64,000 nucleotides of DNA from Desulfotignum sp. (GTDB lineage Bacteria; Desulfobacterota; Desulfobacteria; Desulfobacterales; Desulfobacteraceae): assembly GCA_011389555.1 (NCBI GenBank), contig JAABUD010000010.1, positions 1-64,000 of the forward strand, given 5' to 3'. The position numbers and the translations under genes were made by a program. Positions 41,120 through 49,924 of this stretch are shown in pieces. Numbering within the stretch: position 1 is the first letter of the stretch; every line of letters starts with the position of its first letter. The notes beneath the pieces were generated by a model. It ran no database searches. It was not told where the DNA came from and saw only the letters and a program-made list of their open reading frames with translations.

Positions 41120-42673
41120 ATGAGAGACCGGTATATCCTGGCTGTTGACTGCGGTACCCAGAGCCTGCGGGTCATGATTTTTGCCGTGAACGGCGAAATG
41201 CTGGCCCGGGTGAAGGAATGCTATTTGCCCTGTGTCTGTCCCGGCCCGGGCCGGGCTGAGCAGGATCCTGACATCTACTGGCACAGCCTGAAGACGGCGT
41301 GCCGGAAACTGAAACAGACCGCCCCGCAGTTTTTTGACAATATCGCCGGCATCGGCGTGACCACGCTGCGCAACACCCTGGTGAACCTGGACCGTCAGGG
41401 ACGGGTGCTCAGGCCGGCCATCACCTGGATGGATCAGCGCCGGGCGGATCCGGAGTCCGGTAAGACCGGTGTGCTGCGGTTCGGATATATGATACCGGTG
41501 CTGGGCAATATTCTCAAAGAAAATCATGCACTGGGCAAATGTAACTGGATCATGCAGCATCAGCCGGAGATCTGGGAAAACACCCATAAGTATGTCCAGG
41601 TATCCGGGTTGCTGCATCACCGGCTCACAGGAGTCTTTGCCGATGCCCTGGCCTGCCAGATCGGATACCTGCCTTTTGACTACAAACGTCACTGCTGGGC
41701 AACAGGGCGGTTGAATCTGGCAAAAATTCTGTTTCCGGTTCCCATGGAAAAGCTGCCCCGCCTGGTTCCGGCAGGAGAGGTCATCGGCAGGGTGTCGAAG
41801 GCGGCGTCAGATGCCACCGGCATTGCCCCGGGTATTCCGGTGATTGCCTGCGGATCGGACAAGGGGTGTGAAACCCTGGGCGCCGGGGTGGCGGGGCCGC
41901 ACATGGTCAATCTGAGTTTCGGGACCACCGCCACGGTCCAGACCATGTCGAACCGGTATTTTGAAACCCTGCCCCTCATGCCGCCGTATCCGTCTCCCAT
42001 GCCGGGATATTACAATCCGGAGGTGGAGATTTTCCGGGGATTCTGGATGATTTCCTGGTTCATGGACCAGTTTGCCCATAAAGAGGTGGCTGAAGCGGAT
42101 GTATTGGGTGTGCCGCCGGAACAGATCCTGGATCAATGCCTGGAACGGACATCCCCCGGTGCCATGGGCCTGATGGTCCAGCCCTACTGGGGGCCGGGGC
42201 TGGTATATCCCGGGGCCAAAGGGGCCATGATCGGGTTCGGGGATGTACATGAACGGGATCATGTGTACCGGGCAGTGATTGAAGGATTGGGGTTTGCTCT
42301 GCTGGAGGGCATGGAAAAAATTGAGAAAAAATCCGGGATCCGGATGGAAAAAGCCGTGGTGTCCGGCGGGGCTTCCCAGAGCGGCCAGATCTGCCAGATT
42401 GCGGCGGATATTTTCAATCTGCCCATGATCCGGGGGCAAACCCATGAAACCAGTGGTCTGGGAGCCGCCATTATCACGGCCACAGGCATGGGGATCTATT
42501 CGACGATCGCGGAAGCGGCCCGGCACATGATCCAGGCAAAAACCGTGTTTGAACCGGATCCGGCCCACGCCGCCCTGTACCGGCAGCTGTACGAACAGGT
42601 CTACCGGAAAATGTATCCAGCGCTTTCGCCATTGTATGCCCAGATCCGGAAGATCACCGGATATCCCGGGTAG
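41120..42673 (+). CDS. FGGY-family carbohydrate kinase
   Basis: YILAVDCGTQSLRVMIFAVNGEML...VSGGASQSGQICQIAADIFNLPM. Confidence 0.9.
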   Translation: MRDRYILAVDCGTQSLRVMIFAVNGEMLARVKECYLPCVCPGPGRAEQDPDIYWHSLKTACRKLKQTAPQFFDNIAGIGVTTLRNTLVNLDRQGRVLRPAITWMDQRRADPESGKTGVLRFGYMIPVLGNILKENHALGKCNWIMQHQPEIWENTHKYVQVSGLLHHRLTGVFADALACQIGYLPFDYKRHCWATGRLNLAKILFPVPMEKLPRLVPAGEVIGRVSKAASDATGIAPGIPVIACGSDKGCETLGAGVAGPHMVNLSFGTTATVQTMSNRYFETLPLMPPYPSPMPGYYNPEVEIFRGFWMISWFMDQFAHKEVAEADVLGVPPEQILDQCLERTSPGAMGLMVQPYWGPGLVYPGAKGAMIGFGDVHERDHVYRAVIEGLGFALLEGMEKIEKKSGIRMEKAVVSGGASQSGQICQIAADIFNLPMIRGQTHETSGLGAAIITATGMGIYSTIAEAARHMIQAKTVFEPDPAHAALYRQLYEQVYRKMYPALSPLYAQIRKITGYPG

Positions 42674-42772
42674 ACAAATACCTTGCCTGCCCGGCGTTGG
42701 CAACGGACAAATGCTTGACTTGACCGGGGCGCTGTGGCAAAAAGGATGACAGTCCGCTGTAGAGGAGAAAAA

Positions 42773-44887
42773 ATGCAGATATTTCAGATCATCAGCCCGG
42801 ACGGGTACATTGCCGATCTTCATGAACACGAAGAGGCAAAGGGGATTTTGGCGGCCCGGTTTCATTTTCCCCTGGTATCCGACTATATCCGGTCCGCCAT
42901 CCGGGAAGGCAAACCCTATTTGTTCACCGGCCGGAGCGGCAACGCCCAGATCGGCATCAAGACCGATCTGGCCGACGGCGCCGAACCGGTGGTGGAAAAA
43001 TCGGATATCTATGTGGCAGGCCGGCTTCAAAATTTGAACCCGTTGCTGGGCAACGCCCTGGATCTGTTCAAGACAGGGGATGAGATCGGTCGCCTGGCCA
43101 TCATGGATCCGGAGCTGCGGATCAAAGATGTCCGCCATTACCTGCACAAGCGCCTGTTTGTGGGAAAAAAGGCCGGCAAAGGTTATTATGAAGGGTTTGA
43201 GATCCGGCAGGAAATCGACCCGGATACCGGTCAGCTGTGTGATTATATCGCCATGGAGCTGGAGCCGTATCAATACTGTTTTGAGCCCCATGCCATCACT
43301 TCGACCGGTATCAACGCGGTCATCAAAAAAGGGCGCAGTGCACTCAATACGATCCGGTCCCGGATATCTCTGGATCTTGACAATACATCACTCAACGCCA
43401 ATGACCTGTTTGTGGGTGCCATCAAAATTTCCCTGGGAGATATCTACGGAATCATCGATGCTGTCACAGATCCGGAAACAGCAAAGATCGAGCATCTGCC
43501 GGCCCGGGTTCTGGATCCGTTCAGAACGTTCAGGGACCGGCAGGTGGAACTGTATAATTTCGGGACCGATGCGGTGCCTCTGAAAAATATTCGAATCCGG
43601 ATCCGGTTTTTCCGGGCCAAAAATCCATTGACCGTGCCCCTGGAGAAAATCAAGGTCAAGGAAGGGTACCGGCTCAGTGATCTGCTCACCAATGCGGAGA
43701 TCGCCAACCTGTTTGCCGCCATGGATGACACGGCCCTGGGAATGATCTTGAACAAAGCCAATTTCATCCCCATTCCCAAAGCCATGGATCCTTTCAGCCA
43801 GGCACAGCTGGAGATCATCCGCAACGCAATTCTGGCTTCCACGTTTCGGAAAAATATGCCCCGGGTGCCGGAAAAAGGAAACGGGAAATTCAAAAACACC
43901 CTGGAAAAACTGTCCGTGCTGGGCGGGGTGAACTCCCGGGTGTTCATCGGCCGGGAGTTTCCGGACATGGATGTGGTGGATGCCTTGAGAACCAGCGGAT
44001 TGCGTACCTTTCTCATTCAAAGGGACAATCCGTCCTTTGCCGATGAGTATGTCAAAAAGATGATCCGGCTGACCCATTCAGAACATGCCGGGTGTGAATT
44101 TCTGCGGTATGACCCGGACATTGACAAACTGTACAGCTTTTACCACGGGTGCTTCATGGAGCCGGACGACCGAGACCGGTTTGACCGGGTCCGCTACTGG
44201 TTCGCGTTTTACGGGTCCCATACCAGTGAAGCGGACAACCGGCTCACCATCGACCTGATCAATCAGCTGGCCCCGAAACTCGGATATGAAATGGGCATCG
44301 TGCACGGCGGCGGACCCGGACTCATGAAGGAAGCCAATGACCTGGCCCGGCAGCACAACCTCATGAGCATGGGCATTGCCATCGATCTGGAAGGGGAGAA
44401 TCAGGCCTCTTTGACCACCTGTGACGGATTGATCAAGTACAATGAAGGCCTGCGTCTGGCAAGACAGGATCATCTCCAGAAGCTGAGCAACCTGCCGGTG
44501 GTCAATACCGGGGGGTACGGCAGTGCGGAAGAGCTGGCCATCACCATCACCTCCATGAAGCTGCATGAAAATCCCCTGGCTCCCATTATTCTGCTGGATC
44601 CGGACAATCTGTGGGATCATGCCCGAAAACAGACCTTGAAGATCGCTGAAAAAAAATACGGCCCCGAGTTCATGCCCCGGCTGGTTCACTCATGCAATAC
44701 GGCACAGGATGCGGCAAAAATCCTGCTCGAATTTATGGAAAACCCGGATTCGTGGTATAAAAAGCGCAAGATCCCTTCAGAAAATGTGGAAAAAACCCGG
44801 GTGAAATCCGTCCGGATCCGGCAGTCCGCTTTGGGTCAGGCCGTGGTGGAGACCTTTGAGCGGCCCAATTTCCGGCTTACACCATGA
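42773..44887 (+). CDS. Large protein with unrecognised N-terminal region (about 460 aa) and C-terminal LOG/SLOG-like (lysine decarboxylase-like) domain
   Basis: C-term YGSHTSEADNRLTIDLINQLAPKLGYEMGIVHGGGPGLMKEANDLA...NTGGYGSAEELAI; RBS gaggag before ATG 42773. Confidence 0.85.
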   Translation: MQIFQIISPDGYIADLHEHEEAKGILAARFHFPLVSDYIRSAIREGKPYLFTGRSGNAQIGIKTDLADGAEPVVEKSDIYVAGRLQNLNPLLGNALDLFKTGDEIGRLAIMDPELRIKDVRHYLHKRLFVGKKAGKGYYEGFEIRQEIDPDTGQLCDYIAMELEPYQYCFEPHAITSTGINAVIKKGRSALNTIRSRISLDLDNTSLNANDLFVGAIKISLGDIYGIIDAVTDPETAKIEHLPARVLDPFRTFRDRQVELYNFGTDAVPLKNIRIRIRFFRAKNPLTVPLEKIKVKEGYRLSDLLTNAEIANLFAAMDDTALGMILNKANFIPIPKAMDPFSQAQLEIIRNAILASTFRKNMPRVPEKGNGKFKNTLEKLSVLGGVNSRVFIGREFPDMDVVDALRTSGLRTFLIQRDNPSFADEYVKKMIRLTHSEHAGCEFLRYDPDIDKLYSFYHGCFMEPDDRDRFDRVRYWFAFYGSHTSEADNRLTIDLINQLAPKLGYEMGIVHGGGPGLMKEANDLARQHNLMSMGIAIDLEGENQASLTTCDGLIKYNEGLRLARQDHLQKLSNLPVVNTGGYGSAEELAITITSMKLHENPLAPIILLDPDNLWDHARKQTLKIAEKKYGPEFMPRLVHSCNTAQDAAKILLEFMENPDSWYKKRKIPSENVEKTRVKSVRIRQSALGQAVVETFERPNFRLTP

Positions 44888-45010
44888 ACTCCACTTTCCG
44901 GGATGCCGCCGGGTCGATGTCGTTTTTTCCGACCCGAAGCCTCACAGAATAGACCTGGGGGACCCCGGGGGCGAAAAACTGGATGGTCCGGGCCGATCCA
45001 GGGTCAGGCA
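44877..45010 (-). pseudogene. Relic resembling the sucrose phosphorylase (GH13) core
   Basis: Minus-strand translation ...ARTIQFFAPGVPQVYSVRLRVGKNDIDPAASRKVEFMV resembles remembered sucrose phosphorylase sequence QFFLPGVPQVYYVGALAGKND; no full gene present. Confidence 0.5.
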
Positions 45011-45068
45011 GGGGAGGGGAGAAAAGACGTACAGGGGCCGCCCGGCACGGGGCTCTTTCCGTCACTGG

Positions 45069-45098
45069 TTGACAAAACCGGAAAATCTGTCCTATTGT
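45069..45098 (+). promoter_or_regulatory. sigma70-like promoter for the STAS gene
   Basis: TTGACA-18 nt-TATTGT upstream of ATG 45183. Confidence 0.5.
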
Positions 45099-45182
45099 CA
45101 GCGTTGCAGTAACGGCTGTCCGGTGATGGAAGCGTTTGGCGCGGGCTTAAAAACAACTTTTTTCAATGGATCTGGAGGAACA

Positions 45183-45509
45183 ATGCAAATAGAAGAGACG
45201 ATGCAGAATGACACCTGTGTGGTATGTGTGACCGGGCGGCTGGATGCCACCACGGCCCCGGAACTGGATCAGGCGGTGACGCAGATCATCGATCAGGGAA
45301 AACACAAGATGGCGTTTGACCTGACCCGGCTGGAATATGTGTCCAGTGCCGGGTTGCGGATATTTCTGGTGGTGGCCAAGAAATTGAAGGGCTTGAATGG
45401 CGAGCTGAGTCTGGCCGGACTCCATGGCAACATCAAGGAAGTGCTTGAAATTTCGGGTTTTCCTTCCATTTTGCCCTGCTACGACAGCATGGACGACCTG
45501 CCGGCCTGA
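45183..45509 (+). CDS. STAS-domain anti-sigma factor antagonist (SpoIIAA/RsbV-like)
   Basis: VTGRLDATTAPELDQAVTQIIDQGKHKMAFDLTRLEYVSSAGLRIFLVVAKKLK; DLTRLEYVSSAGLR contains the phosphorylatable Ser region. Confidence 0.93.
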   Translation: MQIEETMQNDTCVVCVTGRLDATTAPELDQAVTQIIDQGKHKMAFDLTRLEYVSSAGLRIFLVVAKKLKGLNGELSLAGLHGNIKEVLEISGFPSILPCYDSMDDLPA

Positions 45510-45532
45510 AAACACCCGGCAATGCCGAAAAT

Positions 45533-45955
45533 TTATGGCAGGGCCATGCGGAAGGTGAGGATGTTTTTGTGTTCTTTCCGGGCATACCACACCGCATCCG
45601 TCATTTTTTTGATAAAAAAGATGCCCAGGCCGCCCACAGTGCGTTCTTCCAGAGACAGACCGGTATCCGGGTCTTCAACAGTCAGCACGTCAAATGCCTG
45701 TCCCCTGTCTTCAAAAGAGATCAGTAAATCGTGATCGTCTGACAGGGTACAGCACACCGTGACATCCCCGGGGGTTTCATCCGGATAGGCATAGCTGAAT
45801 ATGTTCATCAGCGCTTCTTCCGATGCCAGTTGCAGTTTTTGAATCCGGTCTTCGGGCAGAGAATGATTCCGGGCACAGGCGGTAATGAACTCCTGAAGCG
45901 GATCCAGATTCTCAATGCCGGCAGTCAGGGTCAGTTGTCTGGGGGGTTTTATCAT
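45533..45955 (-). CDS. HATPase_c anti-sigma-factor-like serine kinase (RsbW/SpoIIAB-like)
   Basis: LQLASEEALMNIFSYAYPDETPGDVTV...ISFEDRGQAFDVL...GGLGIFFIKKMTDAVWYARKEHKNILTF. Confidence 0.92.
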   Translation of the reverse strand: MIKPPRQLTLTAGIENLDPLQEFITACARNHSLPEDRIQKLQLASEEALMNIFSYAYPDETPGDVTVCCTLSDDHDLLISFEDRGQAFDVLTVEDPDTGLSLEERTVGGLGIFFIKKMTDAVWYARKEHKNILTFRMALP

Positions 45956-45973
45956 TGTATCAATCCACAGAGG

Positions 45974-46903
45974 TTACGCCATCAGCACTTCCCGAACCGG
46001 GACCGGCTGGCCGACATTTTTCAGTTCCAGTGCTTTCGGGTCGGACAGGGTAATCCGTTGTTGGATGTGATGTGACGTCATGTCGGTGACCAGAATCTGC
46101 CCGTTGCAGGCATGGGAGCAGATCCGGGCTGCAATGTTGGTGACCGCACCGGACGCGGTATAGGTCCACCGGTCACCGGCAATTCCCTTGAACCGGGTGG
46201 AGCCCACCGAAGCCATTCCTGAATTGATTCCCATGTTGACGGTCACCGAAGAAAATTTTCCTTTTAATGAATGATTGATCAATTCAGTCCGTTTTTTGAT
46301 GCCCATGGCAGCGGAGACTGCATTGAATGCATGTGTCTTGGGGTCATCGGCCTGGAACAGGATCATCAGACCGTCTCCGGCGGTTTCATTGATGTCGCCT
46401 CTGTTTTCGACAATGATATTTAAAAACTCGCTGAAATAGGTTTCGATCAGATAATTCATCTTGTCCTGGGAGGTGGTTTCACTCATTTTGGTGTACCCGG
46501 CAATATCCAGAAAAAGCACGGAAAGATCTTTTTCATGTTTGTTCAGATCCGGATTTTCCGGATTGTTTGAAATCAGGTCCTGAACCGATTGAGGAACAAA
46601 TTTTTTCAGGTGCATTTCAATGCTTTCCAGAAGCTGGACCCGGGCCAGAATTTCTTCCAGTTTTTTGTTTTTGTCCTTGATTTTCTGGAGCAGCTGCTCC
46701 AGGTTGTATTCTCTGGATTCCACTCTGACGATCATCATGCCAAAGGCTTCCGCCAGTTCCGCCACCGTGGGCGGGTACTTGTCCGTGTTGGTCAGTTCCA
46801 GGAGCTGGTCTGCTTCATCATAAGCCCCCATGGACACTTTTCTGGCGGCATCCCGTAAAATTTCAAACAATTTATCACTGCTGTCATGCATACGTATCAC
46901 CAT
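45974..46903 (-). CDS. Class III adenylate/guanylate cyclase domain protein with N-terminal coiled coil
   Basis: DLSVLFLDIAGYTKMSE...INETAGDGLMILFQ...GDRWTYTASGAVTNIAARI. Confidence 0.92.
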   Translation of the reverse strand: MVIRMHDSSDKLFEILRDAARKVSMGAYDEADQLLELTNTDKYPPTVAELAEAFGMMIVRVESREYNLEQLLQKIKDKNKKLEEILARVQLLESIEMHLKKFVPQSVQDLISNNPENPDLNKHEKDLSVLFLDIAGYTKMSETTSQDKMNYLIETYFSEFLNIIVENRGDINETAGDGLMILFQADDPKTHAFNAVSAAMGIKKRTELINHSLKGKFSSVTVNMGINSGMASVGSTRFKGIAGDRWTYTASGAVTNIAARICSHACNGQILVTDMTSHHIQQRITLSDPKALELKNVGQPVPVREVLMA

Positions 46904-47047
46904 ACCGTTTCAAGCGCTCTGTTTTTCAGGTGTTTTATGTTATTACGCTTTTTTTTTATGAAAAATCAATGAATTTTGTGTTGATAAAAGGATTGGGTAT
47001 CCGATATAAGAGAGATCAGACCATCAAACATATGGAGACTGCCTGTT

Positions 47048-49108
47048 TTGAAAGAAACCGTTCCTGTTAAAAAAAAAGTGCCGTTACTCAATTCCATGCA
47101 GTCCAAAATTATTTTTCTGGTCATCGCCATCATGGCGGTGACAGCCATACTCATCATCACCATCTCCGGCAAGGAAATCAATCATGCCATGCTGGCTCAG
47201 CAGGAGCGATTGTCTAAACATGTATTGTCGCTGATCAATCTCAATATCCAAGGCGGATACAACAATCTGATAACCGATAAAATCGATTCAGTAATACGGT
47301 ATAAACAGGTATTGAAGGCTCGGACCGGCCTGGTCATACAGATGATCGATCAGCAGCATCGGTACAGCCGTGAAAACCGGTTTTCCCGGGACATTGCACA
47401 GCAGATGGTCCTGGACTGGGTAATGCACAGCATGGATCAGGAAACCCATGGCACCCTTTTTATTGCAGATGACGAATTGACGGTGATTGCGCACCCTAAT
47501 TCTGAATTTGTCGGACAACATATCGGCGGATTCACCGACATGAAAAACAATACGTTGGCCCAGAATCTGGACGTAGCCGGCAACAGCCCCGATCCGGTTG
47601 TCTCGGTGGTGAACTGGCCGGACAAACACACTTTGGGGGCCAGATATCTGACCTGCATTCAGACCTTCAGTCCCTGGGACTGGGTGGTGGGAACCGTTGT
47701 CAATATTGAAGAGATCGAGGTGGAGGCCCAGGAAAAACTGTCCAAAATCGTGGAAACTCTGGGAGAAACCTTTGCCGACATCCGCATCGGCCGGACCGGA
47801 ATCGCTTTTCTGTTTGACAACGCGTTTTCCGTGCTGGCCATGACTGATCCGGACCTTGCAAGTCAATTTAAGCAAACCGTCAATTTTCAGACCGGCAATC
47901 TCCTGGTTCAGGATATGGTGACCCGGGCCATTCAAGGGGGGGGCTTTTTGTCTTATCAGTCCGATCTGTTCCAGAAACAGGAGATGATCGCCTATATCCG
48001 GTTTTTCAAACCCCTGGGCTGGTATATCGGGGTCACGGTGCCGGTGTCGGAGATCCGGGCGCCGGCCAAAGAGATTGTGTTCAAACAAAGCGCATTGATC
48101 GGGATGATTCTTTTGTGCAGTCTTCTGTCTGCTGCCTGGATGGTGTCCCGGATATCCAGGCCCTTGAAATTTCTGGCGGATCGGGTCAAGGCGTTTTCAT
48201 CGGCGGATCTGACCCGGGATGAAACCCAGGACATGTATCTGGATCAACTGGCCAAAAAAAACAGGGATGAAGTGGGACTTCTGGCCAACGCCTTTGTTTT
48301 CATGAAAGGGCAGCTGAAGGAAAATATCCGTCAACTGCTTGAAACAACGGCCAAAAATGAACGGATCCAGGGGGAACTCAATATTGCCAAAGATATTCAA
48401 CTGGGACTGCTTCCCAAGATTTTCCCACCGTTTCCCGACTGCAAAGCCATGGATATCTTTGCCTCCCTTGAGCCGGCCAAGGAAGTGGGCGGGGATTTGT
48501 ATGATTTTTATTTTGTCGAAGATCACAAACTGTGTTTCACCATCGGAGATGTGTCCGGCAAAGGGGTACCGGCTGCTTTGATGATGGCCATTACCAAGAC
48601 GTTGATCAAAACATCCGCGTTCAAGAAAATCAGTCCGGGTGCCATCATGACCGAGGTGAACGATGCCATCTCCAGTGACAATCCCCAGTCCATGTTTGTG
48701 ACATTGTTCATAGGGATACTGGACCTGAATACCGGTGTGGTCACCTATGCCAACGGGGGGCACAACCCGGCCGTGCATATCATGGGATCCGGACAGGCCG
48801 GGTACCAAAAAGCGATCAGCGGTCCGATGGTGGGGATCATGGACGACATTTGCTATAAGGATCTGTCGCTGACCCTGGCACCGGGGGAAGCCCTGTTTCT
48901 GTATACGGACGGTGTCACCGAGGCCATGGATGATCAGGAGCGGTTTTATTCGGAAAAAACCCTTCTGGACCGCATTGTTTCAAAGGCACCGGTATCTTCC
49001 CGCACCCTGGTGGAATACATCAAAGGCGATCTGAAATCCTTTGCTGCCGGGGCACCCCAGTATGATGACATTGCCATGCTCATGATACAGTACAAAGGGG
49101 TCTCATGA
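47048..49108 (+). CDS. Membrane PP2C phosphatase with Cache and HAMP domains (RsbU-like)
   Basis: Cache-type periplasmic region, HAMP, SpoIIE/PP2C (GDLYDFYFVEDHKLCFTIGDVSGKGVPAALMMA...GGHNPAVHI...FLYTDGVTEAMD). Confidence 0.93.
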   Translation: MKETVPVKKKVPLLNSMQSKIIFLVIAIMAVTAILIITISGKEINHAMLAQQERLSKHVLSLINLNIQGGYNNLITDKIDSVIRYKQVLKARTGLVIQMIDQQHRYSRENRFSRDIAQQMVLDWVMHSMDQETHGTLFIADDELTVIAHPNSEFVGQHIGGFTDMKNNTLAQNLDVAGNSPDPVVSVVNWPDKHTLGARYLTCIQTFSPWDWVVGTVVNIEEIEVEAQEKLSKIVETLGETFADIRIGRTGIAFLFDNAFSVLAMTDPDLASQFKQTVNFQTGNLLVQDMVTRAIQGGGFLSYQSDLFQKQEMIAYIRFFKPLGWYIGVTVPVSEIRAPAKEIVFKQSALIGMILLCSLLSAAWMVSRISRPLKFLADRVKAFSSADLTRDETQDMYLDQLAKKNRDEVGLLANAFVFMKGQLKENIRQLLETTAKNERIQGELNIAKDIQLGLLPKIFPPFPDCKAMDIFASLEPAKEVGGDLYDFYFVEDHKLCFTIGDVSGKGVPAALMMAITKTLIKTSAFKKISPGAIMTEVNDAISSDNPQSMFVTLFIGILDLNTGVVTYANGGHNPAVHIMGSGQAGYQKAISGPMVGIMDDICYKDLSLTLAPGEALFLYTDGVTEAMDDQERFYSEKTLLDRIVSKAPVSSRTLVEYIKGDLKSFAAGAPQYDDIAMLMIQYKGVS

Positions 49109-49905
49109 AATTACGATCCCGGATCATGATCGTCACTTTTCTGATTATTCTGTTTGTCCAGGGGTTGAACTGTTTTCTGGAAATCGGTTTTCTGACCGGC
49201 AACCTGGAAGAAAGCAATCTGAGGAAATACCGGATCATCGGCAGCCAGATGCAGCGCAAACTCAACAAATCACTTTTGTTCGGAAAACCTCTGGACCAGA
49301 TCGATTATGCCCGGCTTTTGACAGATATCATTCCTGCGGACATTGACAACCTGCATATCATCGATGATCAGGGAACCGTGCTTTTTTCCGCCAGACCCGA
49401 CACCTCCCCCGGAGATTTTCACATGACCCGCACCTTTGCCATGGACAAGAAGCCGGACGCGTTTCAGATCCATATCCCCCTGGCGGACCGGACCCGGGTC
49501 AAAGGAAACATCGTCATGAAGGTGTCTCTTCGGGAGATCCGGGAACAAACCCTTTTGCTGATCCGGCGGTCGGTGGTGACTTTTCTGGGGATGCTGGCGG
49601 TGGGGCTGCCTTTGCTCTACCTGGTGCTGACCTGGTTTGTCAACCGCCCGTATAACCGGTTTATTCAAGAGATGGACATCTGGATTCAGACCGGGCAGTA
49701 TGATCGGCTGCAGGCCCGGGGCATTGATATGTCTCCATTGTTCACCTGCAAAAGGCATATTCAGGATATCCGGGCCGGACAATGGCTGTCCGTGGATCAC
49801 CGGGATTTGTATGATGCCATCGACGGGGTGAGCATGACACCGGACCCGGCATCGTGGGAAAAGGCGTTGTACAGACGTCTGACGGCACGATTGCGCATCA
49901 ATTGA
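49105..49905 (+). CDS. Two-TM membrane sensor-like protein, homologous to the N-terminus of the next gene
   Basis: N-terminal TM, extracytoplasmic region, second TM (LGMLAVGLPLLYLVLTWFV); ATGA overlap with upstream phosphatase. Confidence 0.8.
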   Translation: MKLRSRIMIVTFLIILFVQGLNCFLEIGFLTGNLEESNLRKYRIIGSQMQRKLNKSLLFGKPLDQIDYARLLTDIIPADIDNLHIIDDQGTVLFSARPDTSPGDFHMTRTFAMDKKPDAFQIHIPLADRTRVKGNIVMKVSLREIREQTLLLIRRSVVTFLGMLAVGLPLLYLVLTWFVNRPYNRFIQEMDIWIQTGQYDRLQARGIDMSPLFTCKRHIQDIRAGQWLSVDHRDLYDAIDGVSMTPDPASWEKALYRRLTARLRIN

Positions 49906-49924
49906 TAAAAAAAGGCGGCCCATC

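Noticed and set aside
41807-43291. 494 aa minus-strand ORF spanning the FGGY kinase and SLOG genes
   Set aside because: Covers two well-supported opposite-strand genes; composition typical of antisense shadow ORFs.
44856-45182. N-terminal extension of the STAS ORF
   Set aside because: Overlaps the previous gene and looks non-protein; ATG at 45183 has a good RBS and starts the domain.
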